Source of the DNA: Viola odorata
Taxonomy: Eukaryota > Streptophyta > Magnoliopsida > Malpighiales > Violaceae
Direction of reading: 5' to 3'
NCBI GenBank assembly: GCA_963691705.1
Contig: OY829537.1
Span: forward strand, 23,374,078 to 23,438,077
Length of the DNA: 64,000 nt
Under the pieces are notes generated by a model, which was not told where the DNA came from, did no database searches, and saw only the letters and a list, made by a program, of their open reading frames with translations. A program made the translations under genes and the position numbers. This document shows positions 1 through 12,489 of this stretch, piece by piece (positions within the stretch are counted from its first letter, which is position 1; each line of letters starts with the position of its first letter).

Positions 1-1199
1 AAATAGGTAAGCTCTTTTTAATTTATCTATATCCATAATTTACAAATACGGGTATATCTATACCCGTAAAATACCTACAAAATGCGAGAAATGCCCACCC
101 CTATAGAAGCTCAAATATACAGGAATGATGAATATTTCTGGCTTAATTTTATTGATGCAGTGATCATTATTTATACAATTAATAAAAGTACCTTGGTTAT
201 TTGTTTTCTGATAGGCTGCATATTTTTACTTTTAATCATCTTTTATCCACACTTAAAATTAGCAATTTTCACTTACTGTAATAAGAAAATAATGAGAGAA
301 AAAAATTGTGCTTATAAAAAAAAGTATAAAAATTGTGGATAGATAATTAGGCACCTCAGTAGCCACACCTCAAACAATAACTAGTGAAATAACAAGAAAC
401 AAAATCAACAAAACAAAAAAGAGAGGAAAATGTTTCGATTTCGAATTTCATTTTTTTCATTTTTTTTGTTGGTGGAACTCATTAGTTTCATTAGTTCTTA
501 TGTATATCAAAATGATCAATTACTTCATTTCAATTTATTTTTTGGAAATTCTTGCCTTTTTTTTTCCTCATGGAAATCCCTGCCATGTGTGTGTGTGTGT
601 GAATGATTGAACCAATTATCTAAAAGGAGTGAAGACAAAATGAAAGCGTGGCGTATTGGGTGCACCTCCCTCCCTCATTAAATGATACACACTTGCATAT
701 ATCTCTCTAGCTGCTACAACTTCTCAATCAACAACAAACCATCAATCTCCATTCCCTTCCTCCTCCTTTACTAATTACCACCAAGCAAAACTCCAATTCT
801 TCTCCTTTTTATATTCTTTTTTATTAATTATTAATAGTATATTGTCTTGATCCTATCTATTAACATCAGCAGTACTTCCTACATACTAATATAAAAGAGT
901 TAGGTTTTGAGTTTTAAGATCTTTGATTCTCCCCACACCAACTCTCACTTATATGTATTACACTTACAACAGCTATCTAGTGGTTGCTTTGCTAGTTTGC
1001 AAACAAGTAGAGCTTTGCATGAAGTTTTTTTTTGTTGAAGCCAACAACCCAATACCTTTTTCTTTTTCTTTTTTCTTTTAATTACAAGAATATTAATTGA
1101 TATTTATCAAAAAGAAAAGTTTTTGGTTGTAGATTAGAATCACAAAATAGGGTTTTTGAGATCATTCTTGAAGAAGAAGAAGAAGAAGAAGAAGAAGAT
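1..1199 (+). promoter_or_regulatory. Upstream region and probable 5' UTR of the CYP90C1-type gene
   Basis: No convincing coding sequence lies here. The region is AT-rich with long T tracts. A perfect 22-bp palindrome lies at 47-68 (TACGGGTATA, then TC, then its reverse complement). A short TG microsatellite lies at about 588-601. A GAA trinucleotide run of nearly ten units (1170-1198) ends directly before the ATG at 1200 and is probably 5' UTR. I could not assign a TATA box with confidence. The 86-codon open frame at 82-342 is low-complexity and has no recognisable domain. Confidence 0.5.
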
Positions 1200-4100
1200 A
1201 TGGAAGATTATTATGGTTGGGTTTTGATTGGGGTTGTGGTAGGATGGATTTGGTATAAGAGGAAGAAGAGAATAATAATAATCGAAGAAGGAGAAGGTGG
1301 ATCAGTCCCCAAGGGGAGTTTGGGATGGCCTTTGATAGGGGAGACTCTGGATTTCATTGCTTCTGGTTGCTCTTCTCGACCTGTTGCTTTCATGGACAAA
1401 CGCAAATCTCTGTAAGCTGCTACTCTCTTCTTTTTACTTCTTTTCATTAAAAAGATCTTATAATTTGTCCTCTTGCTACTTAGCTTTTTCCTTCTCCCAT
1501 TGATCATAAGAAAGTTGATCTTACGAAAATATGGATTAATGCTTTCTATTAAAACTTCAGCTATTATCACGATCGGTTGTGATATCTACTCTTAATTAAA
1601 ATTTCAAATTCGAATTTTAGAAATTAAGTAAAATTTTTTTTTTTTTAAAACTGATAGTGCTCGAACATAATTGATTTTAATTAAAATTTTGAATTTGAAT
1701 TTTAAAAATTGAGTAAAATTATGTTCTTTTCAGAGAACCAACTATACTTAAATACTATTAGTTTTAAGTAAGAAAATAGTAAGAGAAAACTTCAACTATA
1801 ATTTTAAATCGTCACATGAATTTATTTTTTAAATAGCTTTAAAAGGAAAACAGATAATTAATCTTTGGTGGAGTGGAGTATGACTTTAATTAATATCATC
1901 GTTTTTCATGTCCTAGGCATTATTGGGGTGGTTGTTCTTTGTTTCCTAGCTTGAGATGTCTATTCAAATCGGGCAAATCAATTTTTGTTTCTATTAAGAA
2001 AGTGGAAATATAATTCTAAAAATAAAAAAGAAATATAGTATTATTAATCATGTAGCTTAGTGATAATCAAACCCACCACGTAGTGAAATGATAAAAATTC
2101 CTACACTCTCAATCTACTCAAAAGATATGCTACTATATGTTTGATTTGATCTAAATGATTTAGTACTCTTTATTTTTTTAATGAACGTTGTTGGTTTATT
2201 TACGAAATAGCATATAGCATGTTGTTGGTAACCTTATCAAAAGAACAATTAATTAACGAGTGACTAATTTAAATTTGTTTCTTGACAACTACTCCACCAT
2301 ATGATTACCTACCATATTAATTAAAGGAGCATGTCATCATCATAATCCATCATCATCTCCACCATTACCACCACCATTAAAGAAAGCAAAGAAAATTAAA
2401 ATCGATCTCGACTTCCAGAGTAGTAGACAGTGACAATGGCAAAAGCTACCTTCAACAATCAACCAGTAAAAGTGAAAGAGTGGTACAGTAGTACCATCAA
2501 TTTTAAAGCCTGCCCTGCATTAATTTACTTCACCTTTCTTAGACTCCATCTCCCTATCTACTACCAGTTCTCTTTTTCCTTTTCTACTTATTACAGAATT
2601 AATTATATATATCCAATAAAAGTAATGAAACAATTAAAAAAAATCTTTAAAATTTGTCTCTTAATTTATTTCTAATTTATTTTCCAGGTACGGGAAGGTG
2701 TTCAAGACCAATATTTTGGGGACACCCATTATAGTATCGACCGATCCAGGAGTGAACAACGTGGTATTACAAAACCATGGCAACGTTTTTGTCCCTGCTT
2801 ACCCTAAATCAATTCAAGAATTATTTGGAGAATTATCAATCCTCAAAACTAATGGCAATTTGCACAAAAGAGTCCATTCCTTAATTGGTCGGTTCTTGAA
2901 ATCGGCTCAATTCAAATCCAACATCACCAAAGACATTGAACTCTCTGTCAAACTCCACCTCTCTTCCTGGGAACATATGCATGTCATCTACGTCCAAGAA
3001 GAAATCAAGAAGGTCGGTCTCAAAAACATTTATATTTTACAAATTCATAGTTGTAATTACTAGCTAATTAATTTATCATGGATAAATGTTTTGTGTCCTT
3101 GATCAGATTACATTCCAAGTTATGGTTAAAGCATTGATGAGCATTACTCCCGGTGATGATCACTTACATTTCCTCAAACAAGAATTTCAAGAATTCATCA
3201 AAGGATTAATCTGTTTACCCATAAAATTTCCAGGGACCAGACTGTACAAGTCTTTAAAGGTAACTATCAAACATAATATAACATTTCTTCACTTCTTCTT
3301 AGCTTTAATTTCTGTAATGCTAAGTCCCGAGTTTGAGTATCAGTTGTAATTTATTGATATTTTCTATTAAGCTAAAAAAATTAATTATGGAATTGGAGTC
3401 TTTTATCTATGCTTTTAGGCATGCATTGATAATATATATGCATGCAGGCCAAGGAGAGGCTGTTAAAGATGGTGAGAAAGATAGTTGAGGAAAGAAAATG
3501 GACGATGGAGGAGAAACAGGTCTTCGAGGGGCGTTACAATGATGAGGTAAAGACTACTGTAGATGCAGTGGACGTGCTCTTACGTGACAAAGATGAAGCT
3601 AATGACAGGCAACCACTGCCGTTGGATTTCATCACCAGCAACATCATCGAGATGATGATCCCAGGGGAAGAAACTGTTGTCACTGCTATCACCCTAGCTG
3701 TCAAATTCCTATCTGACTGCCCTGTCGCTCTAAACAAAATAACGGTACGTACTTATCCCTTGTTTTCCTTTTTAACCCGACGGCTAGGTCTTCCATCTAA
3801 CCGCAGGATAAACTGTTGGTGTGGGCCCTTTTTCTTTTGATGACGTGTGCTGCTTCATAGTATATCGTGAAAGAAAAGTGATTTTGACGTTGTTTTCTAG
3901 AAGTCTCTTTCGTTAGGCACACGTGAGTACGCTTTGCTCTGGCCACCACCTAGTTTGATCCACGTGGACGCTTCCATTACCGTACGATTTAGAATTAAAA
4001 GCTTTGATAACTTTTCGTTGATTTTTCTTATTTAGACCTTTCAACAAAAATTACCGCTGTAATTGGGCCCTTGAAAAAATCTCCCAACTTTACCACTGAT

Positions 4101-5675
4101 GACTGTCGTATACGAGTTCATTGCATATATTAATTTTGAATTTGAATTTTTAATAATGCCACCAATAGTAGTTGTAGTAGTTATAGTGGTAATTGAGTGA
4201 CAAAGAGATTTATTTACGGTTAACTCTATCTTAAATTCGAGTATGAGTATCAAAGAAAATCATCGGAGATCCATTCTCTTCTGGACTCATAAATGGACAA
4301 ATTGGAGTGTAATTGGTTCAACTGGAATTTGTCTATCAGTTTGGTTCACCATAATTACAGAGATAAATGCACCACCTCCCCTCCCTAATCCTATACTGTG
4401 CCTTTTATAGATTCTGCTTAATAGCTACTTTATCTCCTGTTACATAAATTGCAATTGTAAATTGTGTCCTGGTATCAAAAGACTAGATGCTGGCCGCATT
4501 TATAGGAACGAGATCAGATATGAGGTTTGAACTCGAATTCTTGTTGATAAGTAGCTATGTTTGTTTGTTTTTTTTTGTGTTTTTTAGGAGGAGAACATGG
4601 AAGTGAAGAGGCAGAAGACTGTTTCATGTGATGAGTATACTTGGACTGACTATATGTCCTTACAATTTACTCAAAATGTAAGTTCAACAAGAAAAGAATA
4701 GGAAGGTGGAATTGGAAATTTAAGTATTTCTTAATTTAGTGGCAAAATCATAATATTTTCCAAATTCCAATTTATATAGCTGACTTTTTCTACTTTGGAA
4801 TTACTCTCATTAGGTGATCAGTGAAACTCTAAGATTGGCAAACATCATAAATGCAGTTTGGAGAAAAGCACAAAAGGATGTAGAAATCAAAGGTAGCCAT
4901 TTCACAATTTTGCTGTCAGATACTTTTTTTTTCCAGGTCTCCTCGGGTATCATGATCAGTACTCGTTCCGGAGAGACTAATCTAAGGCTTCAAAGGGGTG
5001 ATTCTTTGGATATTTTGCAGGTTATTTTATTCCAAAAGGATGGTGTGTGCTGACATCCTTCACTTCTGTTCATATGGATGAAGAAAATTACGAAGACCCC
5101 TATAAATTTGATCCATGGAGATGGGAGGTAAAAAAAGAAATTGCAAAAACATTAAATATGACCACAAAATTAGCTATTTTGTCTTTGTCAAGCAATCTAT
5201 TTTTGCCTGTGAAATGACAGAGCAACCAAGAGAAATAAAAGAGTCAGCTTTCGCATGAGACTGATGTTGCTCGAGTATCTATAGATTATTAGGTTAATGC
5301 TGATATAAGTGTTTTTCTTAAACGCAGAAAACAGAAGCTGCTGTAACAAACAACTGTTTTACCCCTTTTGGTGGTGGACAGAGACTATGCCCTGGTTTGG
5401 AACTATCAAGACTTGAGATTTCAATCTTTCTGCACCATTTTCTTACAACATACAGGTAAAAAAACACTTTTTTTGCTACTTGAAATTCCTAGCCATTACT
5501 AACTTGGCATTGCCTGTTTCTCTTCTGCAGATGGGAAGCTGAGAAGGATGAGATAGTCTATTTCCCAACTGTGAAAATGAAGAGGAAGCTACCGATCACT
5601 GTGACGCGAATTACTGACTCCACGTCTCTATCTGTTTCTGCTTCTGCTGTTGCCGCGCCCACCACCACCGGCTAG
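1200..5675 (+). CDS. CYP90C1: Cytochrome P450 CYP90C1/ROTUNDIFOLIA3-type, brassinosteroid C-23 hydroxylase
   Basis: Nine exons join in frame: 1200-1411, 2688-3012, 3107-3259, 3448-3744, 4588-4677, 4814-4892, 5021-5127, 5328-5455 and 5531-5675. All introns are GT-AG and the product is 511 residues. An N-terminal membrane anchor (about residues 5-17) is followed by a basic stretch and a proline-containing hinge ([14 protein letters not shown]). The oxygen-binding I-helix motif PGEET is at about 302-306, the K-helix ETLR at 363-366, and the heme loop [10 protein letters not shown] at 435-444 with Cys442 as the thiolate ligand. Wording throughout is closest to Arabidopsis ROT3/CYP90C1 rather than CYP90D1 (for example [17 protein letters not shown] and [14 protein letters not shown]). 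Members of this family act in the ER membrane and hydroxylate C-23 of 6-deoxo brassinosteroid precursors, controlling leaf and cell elongation. The gene looks complete and undamaged. It is convergent with the minus-strand gene that ends at 6611. Confidence 0.93.
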
Positions 5676-6610
5676 CAAAGCTAGGAAATAGTGCACACAA
5701 TATCTAGAGTAAAACCTTAGCATAATGTTAGACAGACAGGTCCATGAGGTTGTGGGGTGAGGAGGGGCACAAGTTTATTTTAGCACAGGAATCCTGATTG
5801 AAATAGGATTGTGGAGGGGGAGCCTATTATGGTGTTGTTCTTGGACCCATTTCAATTTGTCCTTCCAAATTTTCCAAATGAAAGATTGAATCTAACTCTC
5901 ATTTCCTAAGTCTCTATCCACAAAAATTGTGCCTGATTTGATGCTCACACTTGTGTTGGATTTGAATAGCAGCATGGGCCCATGATGACTTTATTTTGGG
6001 TCCATGAATGGGATGTCTTTTTCCATGGATAACAAAAATTACAACAAACTACTCAATTTTATTGAGTTGGAGGAGCTATGGTACAAAACTCCAGGTACTG
6101 TACTTGCTTCACCCAAAGATAAGGTTAGGTGAATAGATCATCAAACAAGTTCACATGAAAATGTGTTTTATTTGTGATTGGTGCGAGATGTTGGTTCAAT
6201 CAAAAAAATTACTTGATGAGAGCATTTTACTTGATATAAAGGTAACCTTAACCCGATGCAAATAAAATTGGTTCACACCTAAAGAAATGTGTATTTCATT
6301 GCTTCAAACCAATAAAAAAAACTAGCATATAACAGATTTATTCATCAAGAAGCCCAACCAACAAGAAAAGCTGCATCCAATTGAGAGCAGAACAATCTTC
6401 CAATTCTGTGTATGCTACAATACGAACCCAACCTAGAATTCAGAATTTCTAATCAGTCTACAACTACAAACTGAAACCATGGTTGCCAGCCAATAACATC
6501 ATAACTAGTCAATGCTAACACTTAGGTGACAGCACCATATGAGGAACTTAAGAATTAGGGCTAATATTCAGCTGCGAAGTATCCAAGAAATATAGGGGCC
6601 AAAACAAGTG
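5676..6610. other. Convergent intergenic region (3' UTRs)
   Basis: This region lies between the ends of two convergent genes, so it should hold both 3' UTRs. Several A-rich polyadenylation-like stretches occur (for example around 6300-6325). I see no ORF, RNA gene or repeat structure. Confidence 0.5.
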
Positions 6611-8787
6611 CTAAGCCATAGAACTCTTCTTCTCCTCCTCGAGTCGCTGTAGCTCAGCCAACCTCTGGGTCCATTCTCTATCTCTCGCCACTGCAGCCAT
6701 CTTACGCTCCACCTTCTGGATATTTTTCTTCCTTTTAGCCTCCTGGATCAGAGCTTGCCGCTTCTTTTTCTCTGACTGTTTGTATTCAAAATTAAGTCCA
6801 AGTTAAACAGAATTACTGCCAGCTCGCTATGTAATTTTACTAATTTTTGGGTCAATATTTCAGCTTCTCATTTAGGACATCTGAACTCTCAAGAAAATAA
6901 CGGAAAGAAGGGGAGAATTAGGAACTCAAATGGTTATTGACTCAGCGATCTCTTCTTAAAGAACAAGCACATTACAGTTACTAACTTACTAGCACATTGG
7001 AAAATAGGAAATGGTCCATAATTACATTCTGCATGCTGAGTATTGCATAGCATAACATCATAAAGCTTAAAGAGTAAAGAGTAAAGAGTAAAGAGCTACA
7101 GTTTTAACTGCAAAGGAAAAAAATTGACAATTAGTATATCCACCCGCATTAAAAAGAAGAACAAAGAAGACTGAAGTTGTATTCAGCGACCCTGCTCGCT
7201 TTGGCAACCTCTTTCTTTGTTATAAAAAGGTGATTGAGATGAAAATTTAAGGATTTTAATAATGAAGGTCCATATATTTAGAAAGTGATAATCAACCATC
7301 ACTATTAACTACTTTAAAGACATAAGATATAGATAATCCAAATGACTAAGAAGCCAGTTCTAGGACCCCTGATTAAAAACTATACTCAAATTAATGAGTC
7401 CCAGCAGAAGCATTCAACATCCTTCATTCAAATGACACATTCTGACATTCATCTTTATGTAAAGAACTTTAAAACGACCATCGAATTAGTGAGAGGATAA
7501 GAGCCAAACTAATGTTGGTCATAGAAGGACTGAGGTCAGTAGATATCAAATTCGTTCATCCCCACAAAAGATTGAGGACAGCAAGCGTAGTGTCTATGTC
7601 TAGGTACTTAATAGATCATCATAAATGCACCCTACTGACCACTTAAAATAGGAGATCAATATATAAATCATTTTTAACTGACACGAATTAGTAACAACCT
7701 TGACTTGAATATAAGAAGAATGACCAGGAGAAGAGAGCCACACTCAAAACAGTGCATGCAACATGAATATTCAATAACAAAAATGGAAAGCTTGTTCCTA
7801 GAATTAGAATAAAGCTTTCACAGTTCCCAGGAAGTAGGAAAAACAATAGTGGACAAATACCATAACTAAAATAAGAAAAAGAAAAAAATTTGAAGGCCAG
7901 TGAGGTTGGGATAAGAAATGTCAACAGAAGCTAATCAGGCCTTGGCAAAACTAATCAGAACTATAACCAAAAACTCTAAGAGGATACATCATTCCATAGA
8001 TTGAAGTCTACCTATCCTCCATTCAGATGAAACCAATGAGCATTAACAAAAAATCATGAAGCAATTTGCTACCTTTCTCAACTACTTAATATAACCATAG
8101 CTGCACTGTCCTACAGTGAGCAAACTCTACCCCGCCAGCTGCTACAATACGCCAATTCCATGAAGAGAAGTGCCATTTTATTTCATTTCGATCAAATTAA
8201 ACAAAAAAAATCGAAATCTTAAGTTCCAATTACGCCTTGAAACTCAACAAAACCACACAATACAGATATTACAATCTATCCAACGCAAGCAAACAAACTT
8301 TCTATAACCACAAAAGGAACAAATTCATTTACTTACCAATATAAATGCACGACGTTGCGTAATGCGCTTCTTCTCGTTCCGTCTCTTCAAACTCCCTTCG
8401 TTCGGATTATTGGCTTTAATGGGCTCCCCTGGCACATACTGAACCCACGCATACGGACCTACATTTTCCAGTAGAAACAATTAAAACTTCGGCATATAAC
8501 ACAAAGAGTATCCGCTTTGCTTACCTACCTGGAGGTTTCAAGGCAGCTCTTTTGCGGCGAGATTTATCCATGGGACGGCGTTTAGGGAAGCGCGAGTCGG
8601 TTAAGGGGTTGGGTTCGGATAAGAAGCTGAAATTGTAGGAGGATTGGGTCCATGGCGAGATGCGGCGGAGAGGGAGCTGTAAATCCATCTTTGGAGGTAT
8701 GAACGACGTCGCAGAGGATGAGGAAGTGATGGATGTTAAGGCTCTTGATACCGGACGAATTATACCTCTTAGAGCTCCGAATCCCAT
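6611..8787 (-). CDS. Small basic protein of unknown function, possibly organelle-targeted
   Basis: Three exons on the minus strand, 8529-8787, 8337-8458 and 6611-6775, join in frame through GT-AG introns to give 181 residues. The first about 35 residues (MGFGALRGIIRPVSRALTSI onward) are Ser/Thr/Arg-rich with almost no acidic residues, as in a mitochondrial or plastid presequence. The middle holds the basic block FPKRRPMDKSRRKRAALKPP and the segment PYAWVQYVPGEPI. The last exon encodes a highly charged Lys/Arg/Glu helix (about residues 128-181) likely to be a long single helix or coiled coil. I do not recognise a named domain. A basic protein with a leader and long helix would fit an RNA-binding or organellar ribosome-associated factor, but that is inference only. 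The 1.56-kb second intron (6776-8336) shows no inserted gene. The ATG at 8787 is the first in-frame start. Confidence 0.75.
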
Positions 8788-9430
8788 TTTTCTCCTTTTG
8801 GAGAAACCCAGAAGAAATTAGGGGTTTTGCGATTGCGATCACAGATTGTTTACAGAGGGAAGAGGCTTGGCTGCTGCGACGACAGTGAGAGAACTGAGAA
8901 CTGAGAAATGGAAACTAGAGGGTCTATGGGCCTTATTTCATGGGCTTTCTCTATGGGCTAAATTTATTACAGCAATTGACGAAATGTGTTTCATGGATTG
9001 AGGTTTACTTAAATTTCTCCAGCCCACAGGATTAATTATCTTTCATTTTTTTTAATATATTTTATCACTTCTGCCTATATCTTTTTTAAAGGAAAAGGAA
9101 ATTAATGTTAACTAGCTTCGTGGAACCACTTAGTTTTACCAATGAGAGGATATGAAAAGAAAGATAAAGAGAATAAATTCGAACCATCTTTTAAATTTAA
9201 TGATTTATTCTTTTTATTTAAATATCATCAGACCCTAAAAAAAAGTTAATTTATATGCTTTTCTTTTCATTTTCTAAATTTCAACCCGAGATATAGGTTA
9301 GAAATGGATATCGTCTTATCAGTTTTCGAGTATAAGGTCCATAACCAAACCGACGTTGATGTCTTCTTTCGGCATCACACTTCTCTTATTGTTGAAAAAA
9401 AAGGTAATAGAAAATCTATAATTTGAATAA
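8788..9430. other. Upstream of the small basic protein gene
   Basis: Probable promoter and 5' UTR of the minus-strand gene that starts at 8787. AT-rich, with no coding or repeat structure that I can support. Confidence 0.4.
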
Positions 9431-10716
9431 CTAAGTAGCATCGTCAGTGTAATCGGGACGGTTCAGTCTGATTTTGGGGATAGAACTGGACCGAATCGGA
9501 AATTTCCAGTTCTAGTGGTACTAGAATCGAACCGAACCGAACTAGAAATTTCCTGCAGAACCGTACGGTTCGGTTCGGTTCGGTTCGGATCCCCGTTTTT
9601 TTATATTTTTTTATTTATTTTTCAAAACGACGTCATTTAGTGGTTAAACACAACGTTTTAGTTCTTTCACAAAACGACGTCGTTTCAGTCTTTAGGAAAA
9701 ACGACGATGTTTTAGTGTTTGATGAAAACGACGTTGTTTTATTGTTAAACACACAGTTTTGATTTTTTTTAAAATATTGTTTTGATTTACCAATTTATAA
9801 ATGATAGCCTAATATTATAAAGATATTTTAGTATGATAAATATTTAAATTTTATGATAAAAATATATAAAAATTTAAAGTGATTAAATATTAATAAGTGA
9901 TAAGTATTAATATATTGAAGTGTAATGAATATGTTTAACAATTATCTAGTCAAGAAGTATCGTGCTTCATGTCGAGCATAACATACACATATGAAGAATT
10001 TTCAAGTATAATCATACTTCATACGAAGATAAAATTAGACCACTTACATTTAGAGCTTCAAAAATATCCTTGAACAATAAAATAGTTAATTAGTTATACT
10101 CATGTATTGCGTGACACATTAATACAATTTAAATTTAAATCCTAAACCTCTAAACAATTAACTCAAGTAAATAATGATATTGAAATATAGATACCATAAA
10201 TCTAAATCATAAATGTCCATTAATCAATATGCAAATTCATTATTTTAGTTATCACCTAATTAGTAATTATATTTTTTATGACAATTGACATCATTCTTTC
10301 TTACACCAATATAATTCTCTTTTTATTAAGTAAAATACTGAGCAATAAACATATATCCACGATATACCTTAATAATTATGTATTAGAGTAAGTATTAATG
10401 AAAATATTATTAGTATATGTCGTATCATTAATAATCAATGGTCTTAGTTTATACATACAGTTGACTAATGACATGACTATTATTTTATTTTTTCAATTTA
10501 TTTTTTTGTTACGTGTTAATAATCTAATATACTAATTAATTAGATACGTATTTATAATGGGATCAATTGATTATAATTAAAATGTATTGATACAATTATA
10601 AAATTGGTAGTTGGATGATTTATTCCTAAATAAAAAAAGTGAATTTAAAACAAATTAAATAAAGAAACTGGCCCGAACCAGCCAATGAAGGAAAAAAATA
10701 AAGAAATTTGAGAAGA

Positions 10717-10788
10717 AGGGGATTCAAACCCATTCCCTTTCAAAAGGGAGTGAAAGGTTTAACCACTAAAGCAAAGCTACACTTTTGA
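10717..10788 (-). repeat. tRNA-like / SINE-head relic
   Basis: On the minus strand, an A-box-like AGTGGTTAAA (around 10761-10772) is followed by a B-box-like GGTTTGAATCC (10720-10730), as in the internal promoter of Ser or Leu tRNAs. The segment cannot fold into a proper acceptor stem and has no clear anticodon arm, so it is not a functional tRNA. It may be a tRNA-derived SINE head lodged in the surrounding hAT-like element. Confidence 0.35.
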
Positions 10789-10797
10789 TAATTAATG

Positions 10798-10800
<3 letters not shown>

Positions 10801-10827
<27 letters not shown>
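10801..10827. repeat. (AT)n microsatellite
   Basis: A pure AT dinucleotide run of about 27 bases, next to the tRNA-like relic. Confidence 0.95.
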
Positions 10828-10831
<4 letters not shown>

Positions 10832-11014
10832 TCCGGTTCAAATGGTTCTACGGTTCGGTTTACGAATTTATATTCTACAGATCCGAACCGAACCGAATTT
10901 TTTTGGTTTTAGTGGGATAGAACCAGACCGAACTAGAATGTTAAAATTCAGGCCAAAAATTTTCGGTTTCGGTTTGGTCCGGTTTTCTTACACCCCCTAT
11001 TCCAGTCTAAGTAA

Positions 11015-11657
11015 GTAAGTGGTACCAAATTATGGCCCAATGGTCGGTCCAAGCCCATCATAAAAATATCCGCAACTTAATGAAACGTTACGGTTTGGTG
11101 GCCAAGTAGTCCATAATCAATAAATTGCACAATCTTTTTGAATGACTAAAAAAAATAGTAATTAATTTTGAAATTATTTCTCTTACTAAATTAATTACTT
11201 AAAAAATGTTAATATATATTCAAAGAAAGAAAGAAAAAATACATTATTATACAAATTGTAAGCATAAAAGAAGCCCCGGAACGTGCTGGTTAATCGTTAA
11301 GATCGGATGATTTGTACATAATTGGATTCTTACTAACCCTGTAATTGTTCAATCATCACTAGATCATTTACCTGCGTTGTTAAATCTTTTATCCATTAGG
11401 AATCATTGATTAGATCAGATTTCTAACACATCATGTGGTGGGGGATTGCTGATCACTACTACACTCCGGAACAGGCCAGATTGGAGACGATTACAGCAAG
11501 AATTACGACGATGATGGTATTCCGGCTAACAACAGATGTGTGCTTTGGGGTGCTGACGGTCAAGCTATTTGCCCCAATCACCTTTTCATCCTGACCTTTT
11601 ACTGGACTTCCTCTTCTACTGCGGCCACGCCTTGATATTCCTCGTTGCTTTCCAGAT
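11015..11657. other. Left flank of the copia element; nothing identified
   Basis: Unique-looking sequence with more balanced composition towards 11450-11640. I found no recognisable protein in any frame. It continues as the right flank at 16012, because the copia element inserted here and duplicated ATTAT. Confidence 0.35.
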
Positions 11658-11662
11658 ATTAT

Positions 11663-11779
11663 TGTTAGAATATATAGGTATTATACGTGTATATGTATTA
11701 GTATAAGTAGAGTATATATATAGTGTATACCCCTTGTATTAAGTAAGAAAGGTTATTTTCTTCATTTGCTGAAATAACA
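11663..11779 (+). repeat. 5' LTR of the copia element
   Basis: TG...CA-bounded 117-bp repeat, matched by the copy at 15904-16006. It contains TATA-rich sequence and starts two bases from the end of TSD-adjacent DNA. Confidence 0.93.
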
Positions 11780-11796
11780 TGGTAGCGGAGCCAACT
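11780..11796 (+). promoter_or_regulatory. Primer-binding site of the copia element
   Basis: TGGTAGCGGAGCC follows the 5' LTR directly. Plant copia elements commonly use TGGTATCAGAGC, complementary to the 3' end of initiator Met-tRNA; this copy has a few mismatches. Confidence 0.8.
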
Positions 11797-11799
11797 TAA

Positions 11800-12489
11800 G
11801 CTTTCCTTCTGTCAAATCTGCTGCTTCTCGTCGGAGTCATCTCCCGGTGTCGTCTATTCTCACCTCCCACACAGAAAGGAGCGGACGGATGTTGCGAGTA
11901 GGACGGTAGTGGTTTCGAGTCATTCCGATCAGTGACGTGTCGTCACTCTCCGCATTTACCCGACTGTGTGGTATGGGCTCGACGGCGCATGGGGGCGCGT
12001 GCTAACTCCGTTTTGGTCACCGCTAGTTGGGTTTTGCTCGCCTTGAGGTTGTCGTCAACTCTATGAAGTTTCGTGGTATTCCGATAACATTTACTATCTG
12101 AATTTTACGTTATTCCGAAATTGCCCTTTTGTGCACTATTTGCTGCCACTGTTGTGGGTACTGTTTAGGTACTATTTGAGCACTGTTTGGGTACTATTGG
12201 CTGCGTATTTGCTTCGAATTTTCTGGACTCATTGGGGTCTGTCTGCTTGGTTGGTTGACTTGTGTGTAGTCACTCCGTATTTACAAATTTGCTCCTTATT
12301 TGCTTCGTATTAGTTGGTATTTGCTGCGTATCTACTGTGTATTGGCTGCACTTTTGCTCCATATTTGCTGCACATTTACTCCGTATTTGCTGCGCATCAC
12401 TCTGTATTCTTTGCTCCGTATTCTGCTGGTATTCGCTTGTATTCATTGCTGGAATTGTGTCACTTGGTGTGGAAAATCACAATCTTAAG
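11800..12489 (+). other. Leader and missing-gag region of the copia element, with degenerate repeats
   Basis: This is where gag should be. There is no gag nucleocapsid domain and no CCHC zinc knuckle. From about 12130 to 12450 the sequence consists largely of degenerate short repeats around TATTTGCTGC or TTTGCTCCGTA. Open frames across it translate to repetitive hydrophobic sequence and are not credible proteins. Confidence 0.6.

Larger units (their letters stand above)
9439..11006. mobile_element. Probable non-autonomous hAT-like element with CCGGTT-type repeats
   Basis: Both ends are rich in direct and inverted copies of GGTTCGGTTC or GAACCGAACC (about 9460-9600 and 10828-11000), while the middle is very AT-rich and noncoding. 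Eight bases immediately outside match with one mismatch: CTAAGTAG at 9431-9438 and CTAAGTAA at 11007-11014. An 8-bp duplication is the hAT signature. The outermost bases do not form a clean terminal inverted repeat (only GTGTAA and GGAC-type blocks are shared near the ends), so the boundaries are tentative. No transposase is encoded. Confidence 0.4.

Noticed and set aside
1211..1570. 119-codon minus-strand ORF over CYP90C1 exon 1
   Set aside because: Antisense shadow of a real exon with no domain.
10717..10788. Functional tRNA gene
   Set aside because: A and B boxes are present but no acceptor stem or anticodon loop can be drawn.
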